Assembly (NCBI RefSeq): GCF_014202215.1
Contig: NZ_JACHGB010000004.1
Coordinates: forward strand, 471,255-535,254
Origin: Quisquiliibacterium transsilvanicum
GTDB taxonomy: Bacteria; Pseudomonadota; Gammaproteobacteria; Burkholderiales; Burkholderiaceae_E
Length of the DNA: 64,000 nucleotides
Reading direction: 5' to 3'
Under the pieces are notes generated by a model. The model saw only the letters and a program-made list of their open reading frames with translations. It was not told where the DNA came from and ran no database searches. Made by a program: the position numbers and the translations under genes. Shown piece by piece: positions 26,744-34,770 of this stretch (within the stretch, counting starts at the first letter, position 1; the number at the start of each line of letters is the position of its first letter).

Positions 26744-27766
26744 TCAGCGGGCGCTGGCGAGGACCTCGGCGAGCTCGATCACCGCCATCGCATAGAAGCT
26801 CGAGCGGTTGTAGCGGGTGATCACGTAGAAGTTGCGCGCGCCGAGGTGGTAGTCGGGGTCGGCGTCCGCGTTGGGGAGGTCGATCAGCGCCAGCAGCGCG
26901 TCGGCAGGAATCTCCGCAGGGCTTCCCACGCCGCGCTCGGCGAGTTCGGCCGCGGTGAAGCGCGGCTCGATGCCGGCTTCGATCAGCGGCGCCGGGTCGG
27001 TCCCGGGCGCGAAGCGCGCCGGGTAGTGGGTCGGCTCGCCGCCGCGCCAGCCGTGTTCGGCCAGGAAGCGGGCGACGCTGCCGATCGCGTCGACCGGGCT
27101 GGCGCGCAGGTCGATCTTGCCGTCGCCGTCGAAGTCGGTGGCATAGCGCCGGATGCTGCCGGGCATGAACTGCGGCAGGCCGATCGCACCGGCGAAGGAG
27201 CCGCGCACCGAGGTGACGTCGGCGCCGTCCTCGCGCGCATGGAGCAGGAACTGTTCGAGCTCGCTGCGGAAGTAATCGGCGCGGCGCGGGTAGTCGAAGG
27301 CCAGCGTGGACAGCGCGTCGAGCACCCGGAAGTCGCCGGTCACGCGGCCGTAGATGGTCTCGACGCCGATGATCGCGACCACGATCTCGGGCGGAACCTG
27401 CCAGGTGGCCCGGGCCCGCTCGAGCGCGGCCTCGTGGGTGCGCCAGAAGGCGACGCCTTCGCGCACCCGCAGCGGGTCGAGGAAGCGCGCGCGGTAGGCC
27501 TTCCAGGAGCGCTTGAAGCCGCTGGGCGCGGGCGCGATCAGGCGCAGCACCGTCGCGTTGCGGCGAGCGTCGCGGAACACGCGCTCCAGCGCCGGGCGCT
27601 CGAAGCCATGGCGCTCCACCATGGCGTCGACGAACTCGGCGGCCTCCGGCCGGTCGCCGTAATGTGGAGCCTCGGCGGCGGGAGGTCTTGCGGGTTCAGC
27701 CGGCGGGCGCTTCGCTTCGGCGGGGACCGTGGCGATCACGAGCAGCACGGCGAGCAGCAGCGGCAT
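26744..27766 (-). CDS. mltB: Membrane-bound lytic murein transglycosylase B
   Basis: This periplasmic enzyme cleaves peptidoglycan glycan chains, forming 1,6-anhydro-MurNAc ends. The 340-residue protein starts with a signal-like hydrophobic segment (MPLLLAVLLVIATVPAEA). It has the catalytic glutamate in IIGVETIYGRVTG, then FAGAIGLPQFMPGS, an EF-like DFDGDGKIDL loop and GARNFYVITRYNRS. No lipobox Cys is present, so it is probably soluble in the periplasm. The ATG at 27764-27766 lacks a good ribosome site; a TTG at 27842-27844 overlapping the tgpA stop (TTGA) is an alternative. It follows tgpA by 74 nt. Confidence 0.92.
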   Translation of the reverse strand: MPLLLAVLLVIATVPAEAKRPPAEPARPPAAEAPHYGDRPEAAEFVDAMVERHGFERPALERVFRDARRNATVLRLIAPAPSGFKRSWKAYRARFLDPLRVREGVAFWRTHEAALERARATWQVPPEIVVAIIGVETIYGRVTGDFRVLDALSTLAFDYPRRADYFRSELEQFLLHAREDGADVTSVRGSFAGAIGLPQFMPGSIRRYATDFDGDGKIDLRASPVDAIGSVARFLAEHGWRGGEPTHYPARFAPGTDPAPLIEAGIEPRFTAAELAERGVGSPAEIPADALLALIDLPNADADPDYHLGARNFYVITRYNRSSFYAMAVIELAEVLASAR

Positions 27767-27840
27767 CCAGCTGCGCCGGCGGTCCGCGGACGGCCGGCGT
27801 GGAAGGGAAGGACGGGAAGCGGGAGTCGGGAGCGGGAGAG

Positions 27841-29874
27841 TCAAGGCTTGAACGCATGCACGAGGGTGCGCAAGTGTCGCACGCGTTCGCCCCGTGCTGG
27901 CGCCTCGGCCCCGTAGCGCAGCAGGTTGTAGAGGTCGACGATCGAGCGGGCCCGCTCTGCCTCCCCTGGCTCCAGCACATCCTCGGCGCGCTCGAGCAGC
28001 CGGTGCGAGGTTTCGTGGGGCTCGCGCAGGATGCCAGCCGCGGCCAGCCGCTGGCAGAACTCGGCGTAGGCCCGTTCGACCGGATCGCGGGCCGCGCGCG
28101 GGTGCAGGGTGAGCAGCGCAACTCCGCCGATCAGCACCGCGAGGCCCGCGGCGAGCAGGCCGATCAGCGACTGCCAGTCGAGCCCGAGCCCGAGGCTGGC
28201 CAGCAGGCGCTGCTGGCGCGCCCGGTCGTAGGAAAGCACCCACTGGCTCCAGGCGTTGCCCAGCGCTTCGAAGTTGAACCTCAGGCTGTCGAGCAGCGGC
28301 AGGTCCAGCCCGGCGAGTTCGCCGGCCGGGCGCAGCGCGCGGCTGCCGAGCTCGATCCGGTCCGGGGCGATCGCCGCAGTGGGATCGACCCGGACCCAGC
28401 CGCGGCCTTCGAGCCAGACCTCGGTCCAGGCATGAGCATCCGCCTGGCGAACGATCCAGTAGCCGTCGACCGGATTGCGCTCGCCGCCCTGGTAGCCGGT
28501 GACCACGCGGGCCGGCACCTGCATCGCGCGCATCAGGACGACGAACGCGCTTGCATAGTGTTCGCAGAAACCGGCCTGCGTGCCGAACAGGAAACCGTCG
28601 ACCGGGTCGCGCTCCAGCAGCGGCGGCTGCAGCGTGTATCGGAAGGGCGCTGCGCCAAACATCGCCAGTACCCGCTGGACCAGCGCCTGGGCTCGGCCCG
28701 TGCCTTCCGGCGTCTCGGCCAGCCAGCGCTGCGCGAGCTCAGTCGTCCTGGGGTTTGACCTCTCGGGCAGGCGCAGCCAGCTGGCCAGGCTCTCGGGCGT
28801 TTCGTTCAGCCCGAACCGGTAGTCGGTCTGGCTTTCGAGCCGATAGCGCAGGCGCTGCGTGACCGGCGAGCGCGCCATCAGCAGCATGTCCGGCATCAGC
28901 AGCGCGTCGCCGCTGGGCAGTCCTTCCACGCGCACCGGCGCCTCCAGCGCGAACAGCCAGGGCCGGTTGCTCGCTTCCTGCGTCACCGTGTAGCGCAGCG
29001 TCGAGACCGGATCCCCCTGCACGCTGGCCAGCGGCATCGGCGCCGACGGCCGCGCCAGCGGCTTCCAGGTCCGGCCATCGAACTCGCCGAACACCGGGCC
29101 GCGCCAGTACATCTGCGCGGGCGCCGGGGCGTCGCCGTCGAACAGCACCCGGAAGGCCAGCGCGTCCGAGCGGCTGAGGCTGGAGATCTGGCCGGGACTC
29201 ATCGACTCGGACAGCCCGGTGCCGCCGGTGTGTGCGTCGTCCGGCAGCCCCCACAACGGTCCCTGCACCCGCGGGAACAGCACGAAGAAGAGGATCGCGA
29301 TCGGCGCCGCCTGCAGCAGGATCGTGCCCGCGGTCCGGAAGCGGCGCGCCACCGGCTGCTCGCGAGTTCCGAACTGCATCGTCAGCATCGCGGTGAGCAG
29401 CGCCAGCACCGCCACGCCGGCCAGCGCTGCGGTCAGCATCGACTGCGAATGGAAGAACGAGGTCAGCAGCAGGAAGAAGCAGAGGAAGATCACCACGAAC
29501 AGGTCGCGGCGCGCGCGCATCTCCATCAGCTTCAGGCCCAGGAACAGCACCAGCAGCGCCACTCCGGGTTCGCGCCCCAGCAGCGTGCCGTAGTGGGCGA
29601 ACACCGCGGCCCCGCAGGCGATCGAGGCCACCCAGCGGACCGAGTCGCGCGGCAGCCAGCGCCCGGACATCACCAGGCCGAAGCGCCACAGGAACAGGAT
29701 GCCGAAGCCGGCCGAGGTCCACCACGGCAGGTGCGGTAGCTGCGGCAGCACCGCCAGCAGGATCGCGCCCATCAGGAACAGCGTTTCGCGGCGGTCCCGT
29801 TCCCATTGTTCGCCCAGCATGCCGCCCAGTGCGCGCAGCGAGAGCTTCAATCCGCCGCCGGTCGTCGCTCGCAC
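27841..29874 (-). CDS. tgpA: TgpA-type transglutaminase-like membrane protein
   Basis: The 677-residue inner-membrane protein has about five N-terminal membrane segments, a periplasmic transglutaminase core with Cys in TQAGFCEHYASAF, His in ADAHAWTEVW and Asp in WVRVDPTAAI, one more membrane segment near residue 560 and a cytoplasmic C-terminal DUF4129-like region. TgpA is essential in Pseudomonas aeruginosa, but its substrate is not known. The GTG start at 29874 lies 1 nt after the DUF58 stop. The moxR-DUF58-tgpA order is the usual one. Confidence 0.93.
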   Translation of the reverse strand: MRATTGGGLKLSLRALGGMLGEQWERDRRETLFLMGAILLAVLPQLPHLPWWTSAGFGILFLWRFGLVMSGRWLPRDSVRWVASIACGAAVFAHYGTLLGREPGVALLVLFLGLKLMEMRARRDLFVVIFLCFFLLLTSFFHSQSMLTAALAGVAVLALLTAMLTMQFGTREQPVARRFRTAGTILLQAAPIAILFFVLFPRVQGPLWGLPDDAHTGGTGLSESMSPGQISSLSRSDALAFRVLFDGDAPAPAQMYWRGPVFGEFDGRTWKPLARPSAPMPLASVQGDPVSTLRYTVTQEASNRPWLFALEAPVRVEGLPSGDALLMPDMLLMARSPVTQRLRYRLESQTDYRFGLNETPESLASWLRLPERSNPRTTELAQRWLAETPEGTGRAQALVQRVLAMFGAAPFRYTLQPPLLERDPVDGFLFGTQAGFCEHYASAFVVLMRAMQVPARVVTGYQGGERNPVDGYWIVRQADAHAWTEVWLEGRGWVRVDPTAAIAPDRIELGSRALRPAGELAGLDLPLLDSLRFNFEALGNAWSQWVLSYDRARQQRLLASLGLGLDWQSLIGLLAAGLAVLIGGVALLTLHPRAARDPVERAYAEFCQRLAAAGILREPHETSHRLLERAEDVLEPGEAERARSIVDLYNLLRYGAEAPARGERVRHLRTLVHAFKP

Positions 29875-29875
29875 C

Positions 29876-30838
29876 TCAGGCCTCCAGCGTGGCGAGCGCC
29901 TCTAGGCAGCGCTCGCGATGCTCGGGGCCGGCATCGGAGTCCAGCCGCGCGCCCGGCAGCAGCAGTGCCCAGCGCGCACCGGCGGCGTCGGCGTCCATCA
30001 CCCAGCGGGTCAGCCGCGACACGCGCGCCTCCACGTCGAGGTGCGCCGGCAGGCGGTGCCAGTCGAGCACCAGGTCGCCGCGCTCCCCGCCGTCGAACTC
30101 CTTGGTCAGCAACTCGTCGGACGCGGTGCGCGCCATCGCTTTCCAGGCGATCCGGCGCGGGGAATCGCCGGGCCGGTAGGGGCGCACCGCAGCGACGTCG
30201 TCCTCGGCGCCGCCGACGCCCTGGGCGTCGCCGGCCAGCTCGAAGGCCTCCGGCAAGGGCGCGGCAGGCGTTTCAGGCGTCGGGTAGACCAGCGCGCGCA
30301 TTGCCGGCTGCCACCATGCCCAGGCACGCCAGAGGCCCAGCGGATAGGTGGTCCACACCGTGATCTTCGGCACTGCCAGCCAGCCCCGGCGCTCGGTCGG
30401 CAGCGCGATGCGCACCGTCTGCTCGGACCCAGGCCCGACGTCGGCCACCTCATGGCCGGCCATGCCGGGCACCCGCAGCCGGATCGCCTGGCGGTCGCCG
30501 CGGCCCGGGTTCGACAGCTGCAGGCTGAACTCGGCCGGCTGTCCGGCGAACACCGGTTCGGCGCGGCCGGGCCGCAGCACCAGCGCCGTCAGGTTGGCGT
30601 AGGCATGCAGCAGGGCCACGATGGCGACCGCGGCGAGCAGGAAGGTGAGCATGAAGCCCAGCTGCAGCGCGTAATTGATCGAGGCGACCAGCATCGTGAG
30701 CAGGACCAGCGCATAGAGCATTCCGGCCCGGCTCGGCAGCACGTAAACGTTGCGCCGCGCGAGCGTCAGCTCGCCCTGAGCGGGGCGCCTGCGTGCCTCG
30801 ATCCAGCGGGCAAGGCGCTCGAAGGGGAGGGCGCCCAC
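29876..30838 (-). CDS. DUF58 domain protein of the MoxR cluster
   Basis: The 320-residue protein has two membrane segments near residues 40-80 (MLYALVLLTMLVASINYAL and the next helix), then a cytoplasmic beta-rich part and the DUF58 signature VRPYRPGDSPRRIAWKAMART. In some clusters DUF58 carries a von Willebrand A-like fold; here it is likely the link between the MoxR ATPase and TgpA. It starts with GTG at 30838, 7 nt after moxR. Confidence 0.92.
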   Translation of the reverse strand: MGALPFERLARWIEARRRPAQGELTLARRNVYVLPSRAGMLYALVLLTMLVASINYALQLGFMLTFLLAAVAIVALLHAYANLTALVLRPGRAEPVFAGQPAEFSLQLSNPGRGDRQAIRLRVPGMAGHEVADVGPGSEQTVRIALPTERRGWLAVPKITVWTTYPLGLWRAWAWWQPAMRALVYPTPETPAAPLPEAFELAGDAQGVGGAEDDVAAVRPYRPGDSPRRIAWKAMARTASDELLTKEFDGGERGDLVLDWHRLPAHLDVEARVSRLTRWVMDADAAGARWALLLPGARLDSDAGPEHRERCLEALATLEA

Positions 30839-30845
30839 GGCCGCC

Positions 30846-31769
30846 TCAGGGCACCGCCACCGACCTGAGCACGCCGGAGACCAGCTCCGCGCGCCCGCGA
30901 TGGGAGACGGCGCCGCCCTTCGCAGGACGCAGCCGGTGCCCGGCCACGGCCTGCAGCACCGCCTGCACGTCGTCTGGCAGCACGTGGTTGCGGCCGTCGA
31001 GCATCGCCCAGGCGCGCGCCGCCTGCAACAGGCCGAGGCCTGCGCGCGGCGACAGGCCCTCGGCCAGCGCGGGCGAGCGGCGGCTGAAGGTGAGCAGGTT
31101 CTGCACGTAATCCAGCAGCGCCGGCGCGCAGCGCACCTCCCGGACCTGCCGCTGGAGGTGGCGCAGCTCGTCGATGTCCATCCGCGGCTTGAGCGCGTCG
31201 AGCAGCGCCCTGCGGTCCTTTCCCTCGAGCAGCGCGCGCTCGGACTTGGGGTCCGGGTAGCCCAGTTCGATGCACATCAGGAAGCGGTCCAGCTGCGACT
31301 CGGGCAGGGGAAAGGTGCCGATCTGGTCCTGCGGGTTCTGGGTGGCGATGACGAAGAACGGATCGGGCAGCGGGTGGGGCGTGCCGTCGATCGACACCTG
31401 CCGCTCCTCCATCGCCTCGAGCAGCGCGCTCTGGGTCTTTGGGGAGGCGCGGTTGATCTCGTCGGAGAGTAGGACCTGGGTGAAGACCGGGCCGGGGTGG
31501 AACACGAACTTCGCGTTGTCCCGGTCGAAGACGCTGACGCCGACGATGTCGGCCGGCAGCAGGTCGTTGGTGAACTGCACCCGCTTGAACTGTAGACCGA
31601 GGGAAATCGACAGCGCGTGCGCCAGCGTGGTCTTGCCGACGCCGGGCAGGTCCTCGATCAGCAGGTGTCCGCGGGCGAGCAGGCAGGCGAGCGAGAGGCG
31701 TATCTGCGGCTGCTTGCCGACGACGATCTGGCCGACCTGGGCGGCGACCGACTGGATGTTCTCGAGCAT
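30846..31769 (-). CDS. MoxR family AAA+ ATPase
   Basis: The 307-residue chaperone-like ATPase has Walker A EDLPGVGKTT, Walker B LLSDEINRASPKTQSALLEAMEE, sensor 1 FFVIATQNP, an arginine finger in FLMCIELGYPDPKSE and a C-terminal lid. MoxR ATPases work with von Willebrand/DUF58 partners in protein or complex maturation. It is first in the moxR-DUF58-tgpA operon, which is probably extended to mltB. The ATG at 31767-31769 gives the canonical MLENIQSVAAQVGQ start. Confidence 0.94.
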   Translation of the reverse strand: MLENIQSVAAQVGQIVVGKQPQIRLSLACLLARGHLLIEDLPGVGKTTLAHALSISLGLQFKRVQFTNDLLPADIVGVSVFDRDNAKFVFHPGPVFTQVLLSDEINRASPKTQSALLEAMEERQVSIDGTPHPLPDPFFVIATQNPQDQIGTFPLPESQLDRFLMCIELGYPDPKSERALLEGKDRRALLDALKPRMDIDELRHLQRQVREVRCAPALLDYVQNLLTFSRRSPALAEGLSPRAGLGLLQAARAWAMLDGRNHVLPDDVQAVLQAVAGHRLRPAKGGAVSHRGRAELVSGVLRSVAVP

Positions 31770-31809
31770 TCGGGCAGGGCCAGAGGCAGGTAGCTGCGGG
31801 GTCGCGCCG

Positions 31810-31815
31810 AGTGTA
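31810..31815 (-). promoter_or_regulatory. Probable -10 element of the moxR operon
   Basis: The minus strand reads TACACT (4 of 6), predicting a start about 34 nt before the moxR ATG. The region is shared with the divergent enoyl-CoA hydratase gene. I find no clear -35. Confidence 0.3.
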
Positions 31816-31981
31816 CGCGAGGCCCCGCGGACGGCGCTCCCTGGCAGCGGCGGGGCCGACGGCCGGCGCTCAGCGCGTGGCGAAAGGGGACGGCTGGCGC
31901 GCAGACCGCGGCTCAAGGTCACCGGTGCGAGGTGCGCGCCGGCGCAGCGCATCGACGCGCCGCCGGCCCTCCCGAAACTGC

Positions 31982-31987
31982 TACGAT
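31982..31987 (+). promoter_or_regulatory. Probable -10 element of the enoyl-CoA hydratase gene
   Basis: TACGAT (5 of 6) lies 60 nt before the ATG, and AGGAGG at 32037-32042 provides a strong ribosome site 5 nt from the start. Confidence 0.35.
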
Positions 31988-32047
31988 CGACCGGGCCCGC
32001 CGCCGGGGCCTGCCCCGGTCCGTCCGAACCTTCTCCAGGAGGCCGAC

Positions 32048-32842
32048 ATGTCCGCCGTTCCGAACACCGCCGCCGACGCACCGCTCGTCCAGGTCAGCCG
32101 CGAGGGCCCGGTCGTCACGCTGACCCTCAACCGTCCCGCCCAGTTCAACGCACTTTCGGAGGGGCTGATGGCCGCGCTCCAGGCGGAGCTCGACCAGGTG
32201 GCCGCTGACGATTCGGCCCGCGTGGTGATCCTCGCCGCGGCTGGCAAGGCCTTCTGCGCGGGTCACGACCTGCGCGAGATGCGCGCCGACCCCTCGCAGG
32301 AGTACTACCAGACGCTGTTCGCGCAGTGCGCGAAGATGATGCTGACGATCCAGCGGATGCCGCAGCCGGTGATCGCCCGGGTCCATGGCATCGCCACCGC
32401 GGCAGGCTGCCAGCTCGTCGCGATGTGCGACCTGGCCGTGGCTGCCGACGAGGCGAAATTCGCGGTCTCCGGCGTGAACCTTGGCCTGTTCTGCTCGACC
32501 CCGTCGGTGCCGCTGTCGCGCAACGTGCCCCGCAAGACCGCCTTCGAGATGCTGGTCACCGGCGAGTTCATCGATGCGCGCACCGCTGCCGAGAAGGGAC
32601 TGGTCAATCGCGCAGTTCCGGCCGCCGAGCTGGACGCGGAGATCGCGCGGCTGGCGCAGCTGATCGCGGCCAAGCCGCCGGTGGCGATCGCAGCCGGCAA
32701 GGACCTGTTCTACCGCCAGCTGGAGATGGGCGTCGAGGCCGCCTATCAGCTCGCGGGGCAGACGATGGCGTGCAACATGATGGAAGAGCCGACGCTCGAG
32801 GGCGTGCAGGCCTTCATCGAGAAGCGCAAGCCGAACTGGTAG
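32048..32842 (+). CDS. Enoyl-CoA hydratase/isomerase family protein
   Basis: This 264-residue crotonase-fold protein would act in beta-oxidation or a related CoA pathway. The oxyanion-hole segments are FCAGHDLREM and HGIATAAGCQLVAMCDLAVA; GLFCSTPSVPLSRNVPRKTAFEMLVTG lies near the active site. The second position of the usual hydratase Glu pair is replaced (ATAAGCQ and SVPLS), so hydratase activity is less certain than the fold; it resembles the ECHDC3-like branch. AGGAGG precedes the ATG at 32048. Its last 29 nt overlap the 3' end of convergent alkB. Confidence 0.88.
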   Translation: MSAVPNTAADAPLVQVSREGPVVTLTLNRPAQFNALSEGLMAALQAELDQVAADDSARVVILAAAGKAFCAGHDLREMRADPSQEYYQTLFAQCAKMMLTIQRMPQPVIARVHGIATAAGCQLVAMCDLAVAADEAKFAVSGVNLGLFCSTPSVPLSRNVPRKTAFEMLVTGEFIDARTAAEKGLVNRAVPAAELDAEIARLAQLIAAKPPVAIAAGKDLFYRQLEMGVEAAYQLAGQTMACNMMEEPTLEGVQAFIEKRKPNW

Positions 32843-34034
32843 CCGGCGGCCGGGGCGGGCGCCCGTACCGGCGGTACAGCGCCTCGCGCCGGCGCGGGTC
32901 GACGTTCACCCGCTCCAGGTCCCCCGCCACCTGCTCGAGGGCCATCAGCCGCGGGTCCATCACCCGATACCAGAGCCACGGCAGGTAGGCGATCGGGAAC
33001 ATGCCCTGGTAGCCGCTGGGCAGCCGGGGCAGGTCGGGGAAGTTGCGCAGGCACTGGTAGCGGCGCGACGGGTTCGCGTGGTGGTCGGAGTGGCGCTCGA
33101 GCTGGAACAGCATCAGGTTGGTGTAGGTGTGGTTGGCGTTCCACGAGTGATGCGGCTGCGGGCGCTCGTACCTGCCGTCGGGCAGCCGGCGGCGCAGCAG
33201 TCCGTAGTGCTCGACGTAGTTGGCGCTGGTCAGCTGCCACCAGGCCACCAGGTTGTGGATGACCAGGAAGGGCAGCAGCTTCCAGCCGAAGGCGGCCAGC
33301 AGGCCGCCCTGCAGCGCGCCGGTGATCGCCCCCGACTGCAGGATCGCGTTGTCCGCGTGCCAGACGGACCGGCCGGCGCGCGCCAGCCGCGCGCGCTCCA
33401 GCGCCCATGCGCGGCGCATCGCGCCGGGCACTTCGCGCAGCGCGAAGCGGTAGATGCTCTCGCCCATGCGCGCGCTGGCTGGGTCTTCGGGCGTGGCGAC
33501 GTGCCGGTGGTGCCCGCGGTTGTGTTCGACGCAGAAGTGGCCGTACGCGGGCACCGCCAGTACCAGCTTCGCCAGCCACTGTTCGAGCCGCGTGTTCTTG
33601 TGTCCCAGCTCGTGCCCAGTATTGATGCCCAGCCCGGAGCCCAGCCCTGCGGCGTACGCCACGGCCAGGTAAGCCCACCAGGACAGCGCCTGCGTGCCCA
33701 CCCACCAGGCGGCGCCGACCAGCGCCACGTAGTGCAGCGGCACCGCAAGCCAGGTCAGCACCCGGTAATAGGGGTCCGCCTCCAGCTGGGGCACGATCGC
33801 TTCGGGCGGGTTGTTCTCGTCCTCGCCGAGCCACCAGTCGAGCAAGGGCCCCAGCAGGTAGGCGATCGCCAGCGGCGTCAGCAGGAAGGCTTCGTTCCCG
33901 GTGGCCAGGTGCAGACCGATGCCCGTGAAGCCGATCACCGGGTTGACCACCGAGCCCAGCCAGAGCCAGCGGCGCCGGTCGCGGTACTCGATGCGGCCGA
34001 GGGCGGGATCGTCGCGGAAATAGGTGGCGGGCAT
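32814..34034 (-). CDS. alkB: Alkane 1-monooxygenase (AlkB-type membrane hydroxylase)
   Basis: The 406-residue integral membrane di-iron enzyme oxidises medium- or long-chain alkanes (or fatty chains) at the terminal carbon, using rubredoxin. Histidine boxes are complete: HELGHK, EHNRGHHRHVATPED, NYVEHYGL and LERHSDHHANP, the last two pointing to AlkB and not to a desaturase. Six hydrophobic segments surround them. No fused or adjacent rubredoxin is seen. It is co-directional with the upstream MarR gene, 41 nt apart, so it is likely under that regulator. The 3' end overlaps the convergent enoyl-CoA hydratase by 29 nt. Confidence 0.93.
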   Translation of the reverse strand: MPATYFRDDPALGRIEYRDRRRWLWLGSVVNPVIGFTGIGLHLATGNEAFLLTPLAIAYLLGPLLDWWLGEDENNPPEAIVPQLEADPYYRVLTWLAVPLHYVALVGAAWWVGTQALSWWAYLAVAYAAGLGSGLGINTGHELGHKNTRLEQWLAKLVLAVPAYGHFCVEHNRGHHRHVATPEDPASARMGESIYRFALREVPGAMRRAWALERARLARAGRSVWHADNAILQSGAITGALQGGLLAAFGWKLLPFLVIHNLVAWWQLTSANYVEHYGLLRRRLPDGRYERPQPHHSWNANHTYTNLMLFQLERHSDHHANPSRRYQCLRNFPDLPRLPSGYQGMFPIAYLPWLWYRVMDPRLMALEQVAGDLERVNVDPRRREALYRRYGRPPRPPATSSACASR

Positions 34035-34075
34035 GGCGGCCTCGCTGCGTGAGGGAGGGCCCGTCGGAGCTGGCC

Positions 34076-34555
34076 TCAGTCCCAGTCGGAAGATAGCAGC
34101 TGCTTGAGCTGTGCGAGCCCTTTCCTGCCGATCTGCCCGGCGATCCGTTCCTCCACCCGCTCGATCATGCGCGCCCCCGCGCGGTTGAGCTCGCGTCCGG
34201 CCTCCGTGTAGAACACCAGCTTCGAGTTGCCCCGTTCGGGGTCGTCGCGCAGTTCGAGGATGCCGCGGCGGGCGAGCTCGGCCACGGTCTTGTGCACCGC
34301 CTGCCGCGAGATGGCCAGGCGGCGCGCCAGTTCGGCCATGCTCATCGGCTTGCCGGCCATCAGCGCCAGCAGCCGGCTCTGCGCAGGCGTGAGGAACGCG
34401 AAGTCGCTGCTGAGGCGAACACTGTTCATGATCTCGCGCGCGAACCAGTCGTTGCGTGCGAGCAGCAGCTGCTTGAGGTTCGCCGTGGCCGGACCTCGTT
34501 CTTCGTCCGGCCTGGCCGGACCTGCTTCGTAGTCGTGGGATCGCGCGGGGTTCAT
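34076..34555 (-). CDS. MarR family transcriptional regulator of the alkB unit
   Basis: The 159-residue regulator has the MarR winged helix-turn-helix: [35 protein letters not shown] as helices 3-4, [22 protein letters not shown] as the wing, and flanking dimerisation helices. The ATG at 34553-34555 is the first in frame after the promoter. It is first in a marR-alkB unit. Directly upstream lie two perfect GTCAAC-N4-GTTGAC palindromes, the expected kind of site for a MarR dimer, so it probably represses its own operon. The ligand is unknown; an alkane- or fatty-derived molecule is a reasonable inference. Confidence 0.92.
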   Translation of the reverse strand: MNPARSHDYEAGPARPDEERGPATANLKQLLLARNDWFAREIMNSVRLSSDFAFLTPAQSRLLALMAGKPMSMAELARRLAISRQAVHKTVAELARRGILELRDDPERGNSKLVFYTEAGRELNRAGARMIERVEERIAGQIGRKGLAQLKQLLSSDWD

Positions 34556-34567
34556 TTCATCCGTCTC

Positions 34568-34583
34568 GTCAACAAAGGTTGAC
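34568..34583. promoter_or_regulatory. Operator palindrome 1, GTCAAC-N4-GTTGAC
   Basis: This perfect 16-bp inverted repeat (spacer AAAG) overlaps the predicted marR transcript start and, on the plus strand, supplies the TTGAC of the -35 of the divergent promoter. Confidence 0.8.
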
Positions 34584-34607
34584 ACGCGGATTGTGGCGGC
34601 GTATTCT
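34579..34607 (+). promoter_or_regulatory. Predicted rightward promoter toward etfBA
   Basis: TTGACA (34579-34584, perfect -35), a 17-bp spacer and TATTCT (34602-34607, 4 of 6) predict a start near 34614, at the edge of palindrome 2. The first established gene downstream is etfB at 34771, which also has its own TATAAT at 34728. Confidence 0.55.
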
Positions 34608-34618
34608 GCCGACGTCAA
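34590..34618 (-). promoter_or_regulatory. Predicted leftward promoter of marR-alkB
   Basis: Reading leftward: TTGACG (34618-34613, 5 of 6), a 17-bp spacer and CACAAT (34595-34590, 4 of 6) predict a start near 34583, inside palindrome 1. The -35 lies in palindrome 2. The two promoters occupy the same 40 bp and cannot be used by two polymerases at once. Confidence 0.6.
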
Positions 34619-34629
34619 CTGGGGTTGAC
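34614..34629. promoter_or_regulatory. Operator palindrome 2, GTCAAC-N4-GTTGAC
   Basis: A second perfect copy with spacer TGGG, 46 bp centre to centre from the first. It contains the -35 of the leftward promoter and the predicted start of the rightward one. Confidence 0.8.
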
Positions 34630-34727
34630 GACAATGGGCGTTCCGCGCCGGGCCGACGAAGCCCTCGGCAGCGCGGATCGTTCCGCCGGCTGGAGCGTCA
34701 CAATTCGGTTCGGGCGCCATCCATCCC

Positions 34728-34733
34728 TATAAT
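34728..34733 (+). promoter_or_regulatory. -10 element of etfBA
   Basis: A perfect TATAAT lies 37 nt before the etfB ATG. The -35 region (TTCGGT at 18 bp) is poor, so this promoter may need help or be secondary to the upstream one. Confidence 0.5.
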
Positions 34734-34770
34734 CGAGGTTTTTCCTCCAACGAAGGCGGCGAGAGCGGCG

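Noticed and set aside
34634-34732. A 32-codon frame starting ATG at 34634, a possible leader peptide downstream of the rightward promoter
   Set aside because: It has no ribosome site, no regulatory codon run and no hairpin system after it; chance is likelier.
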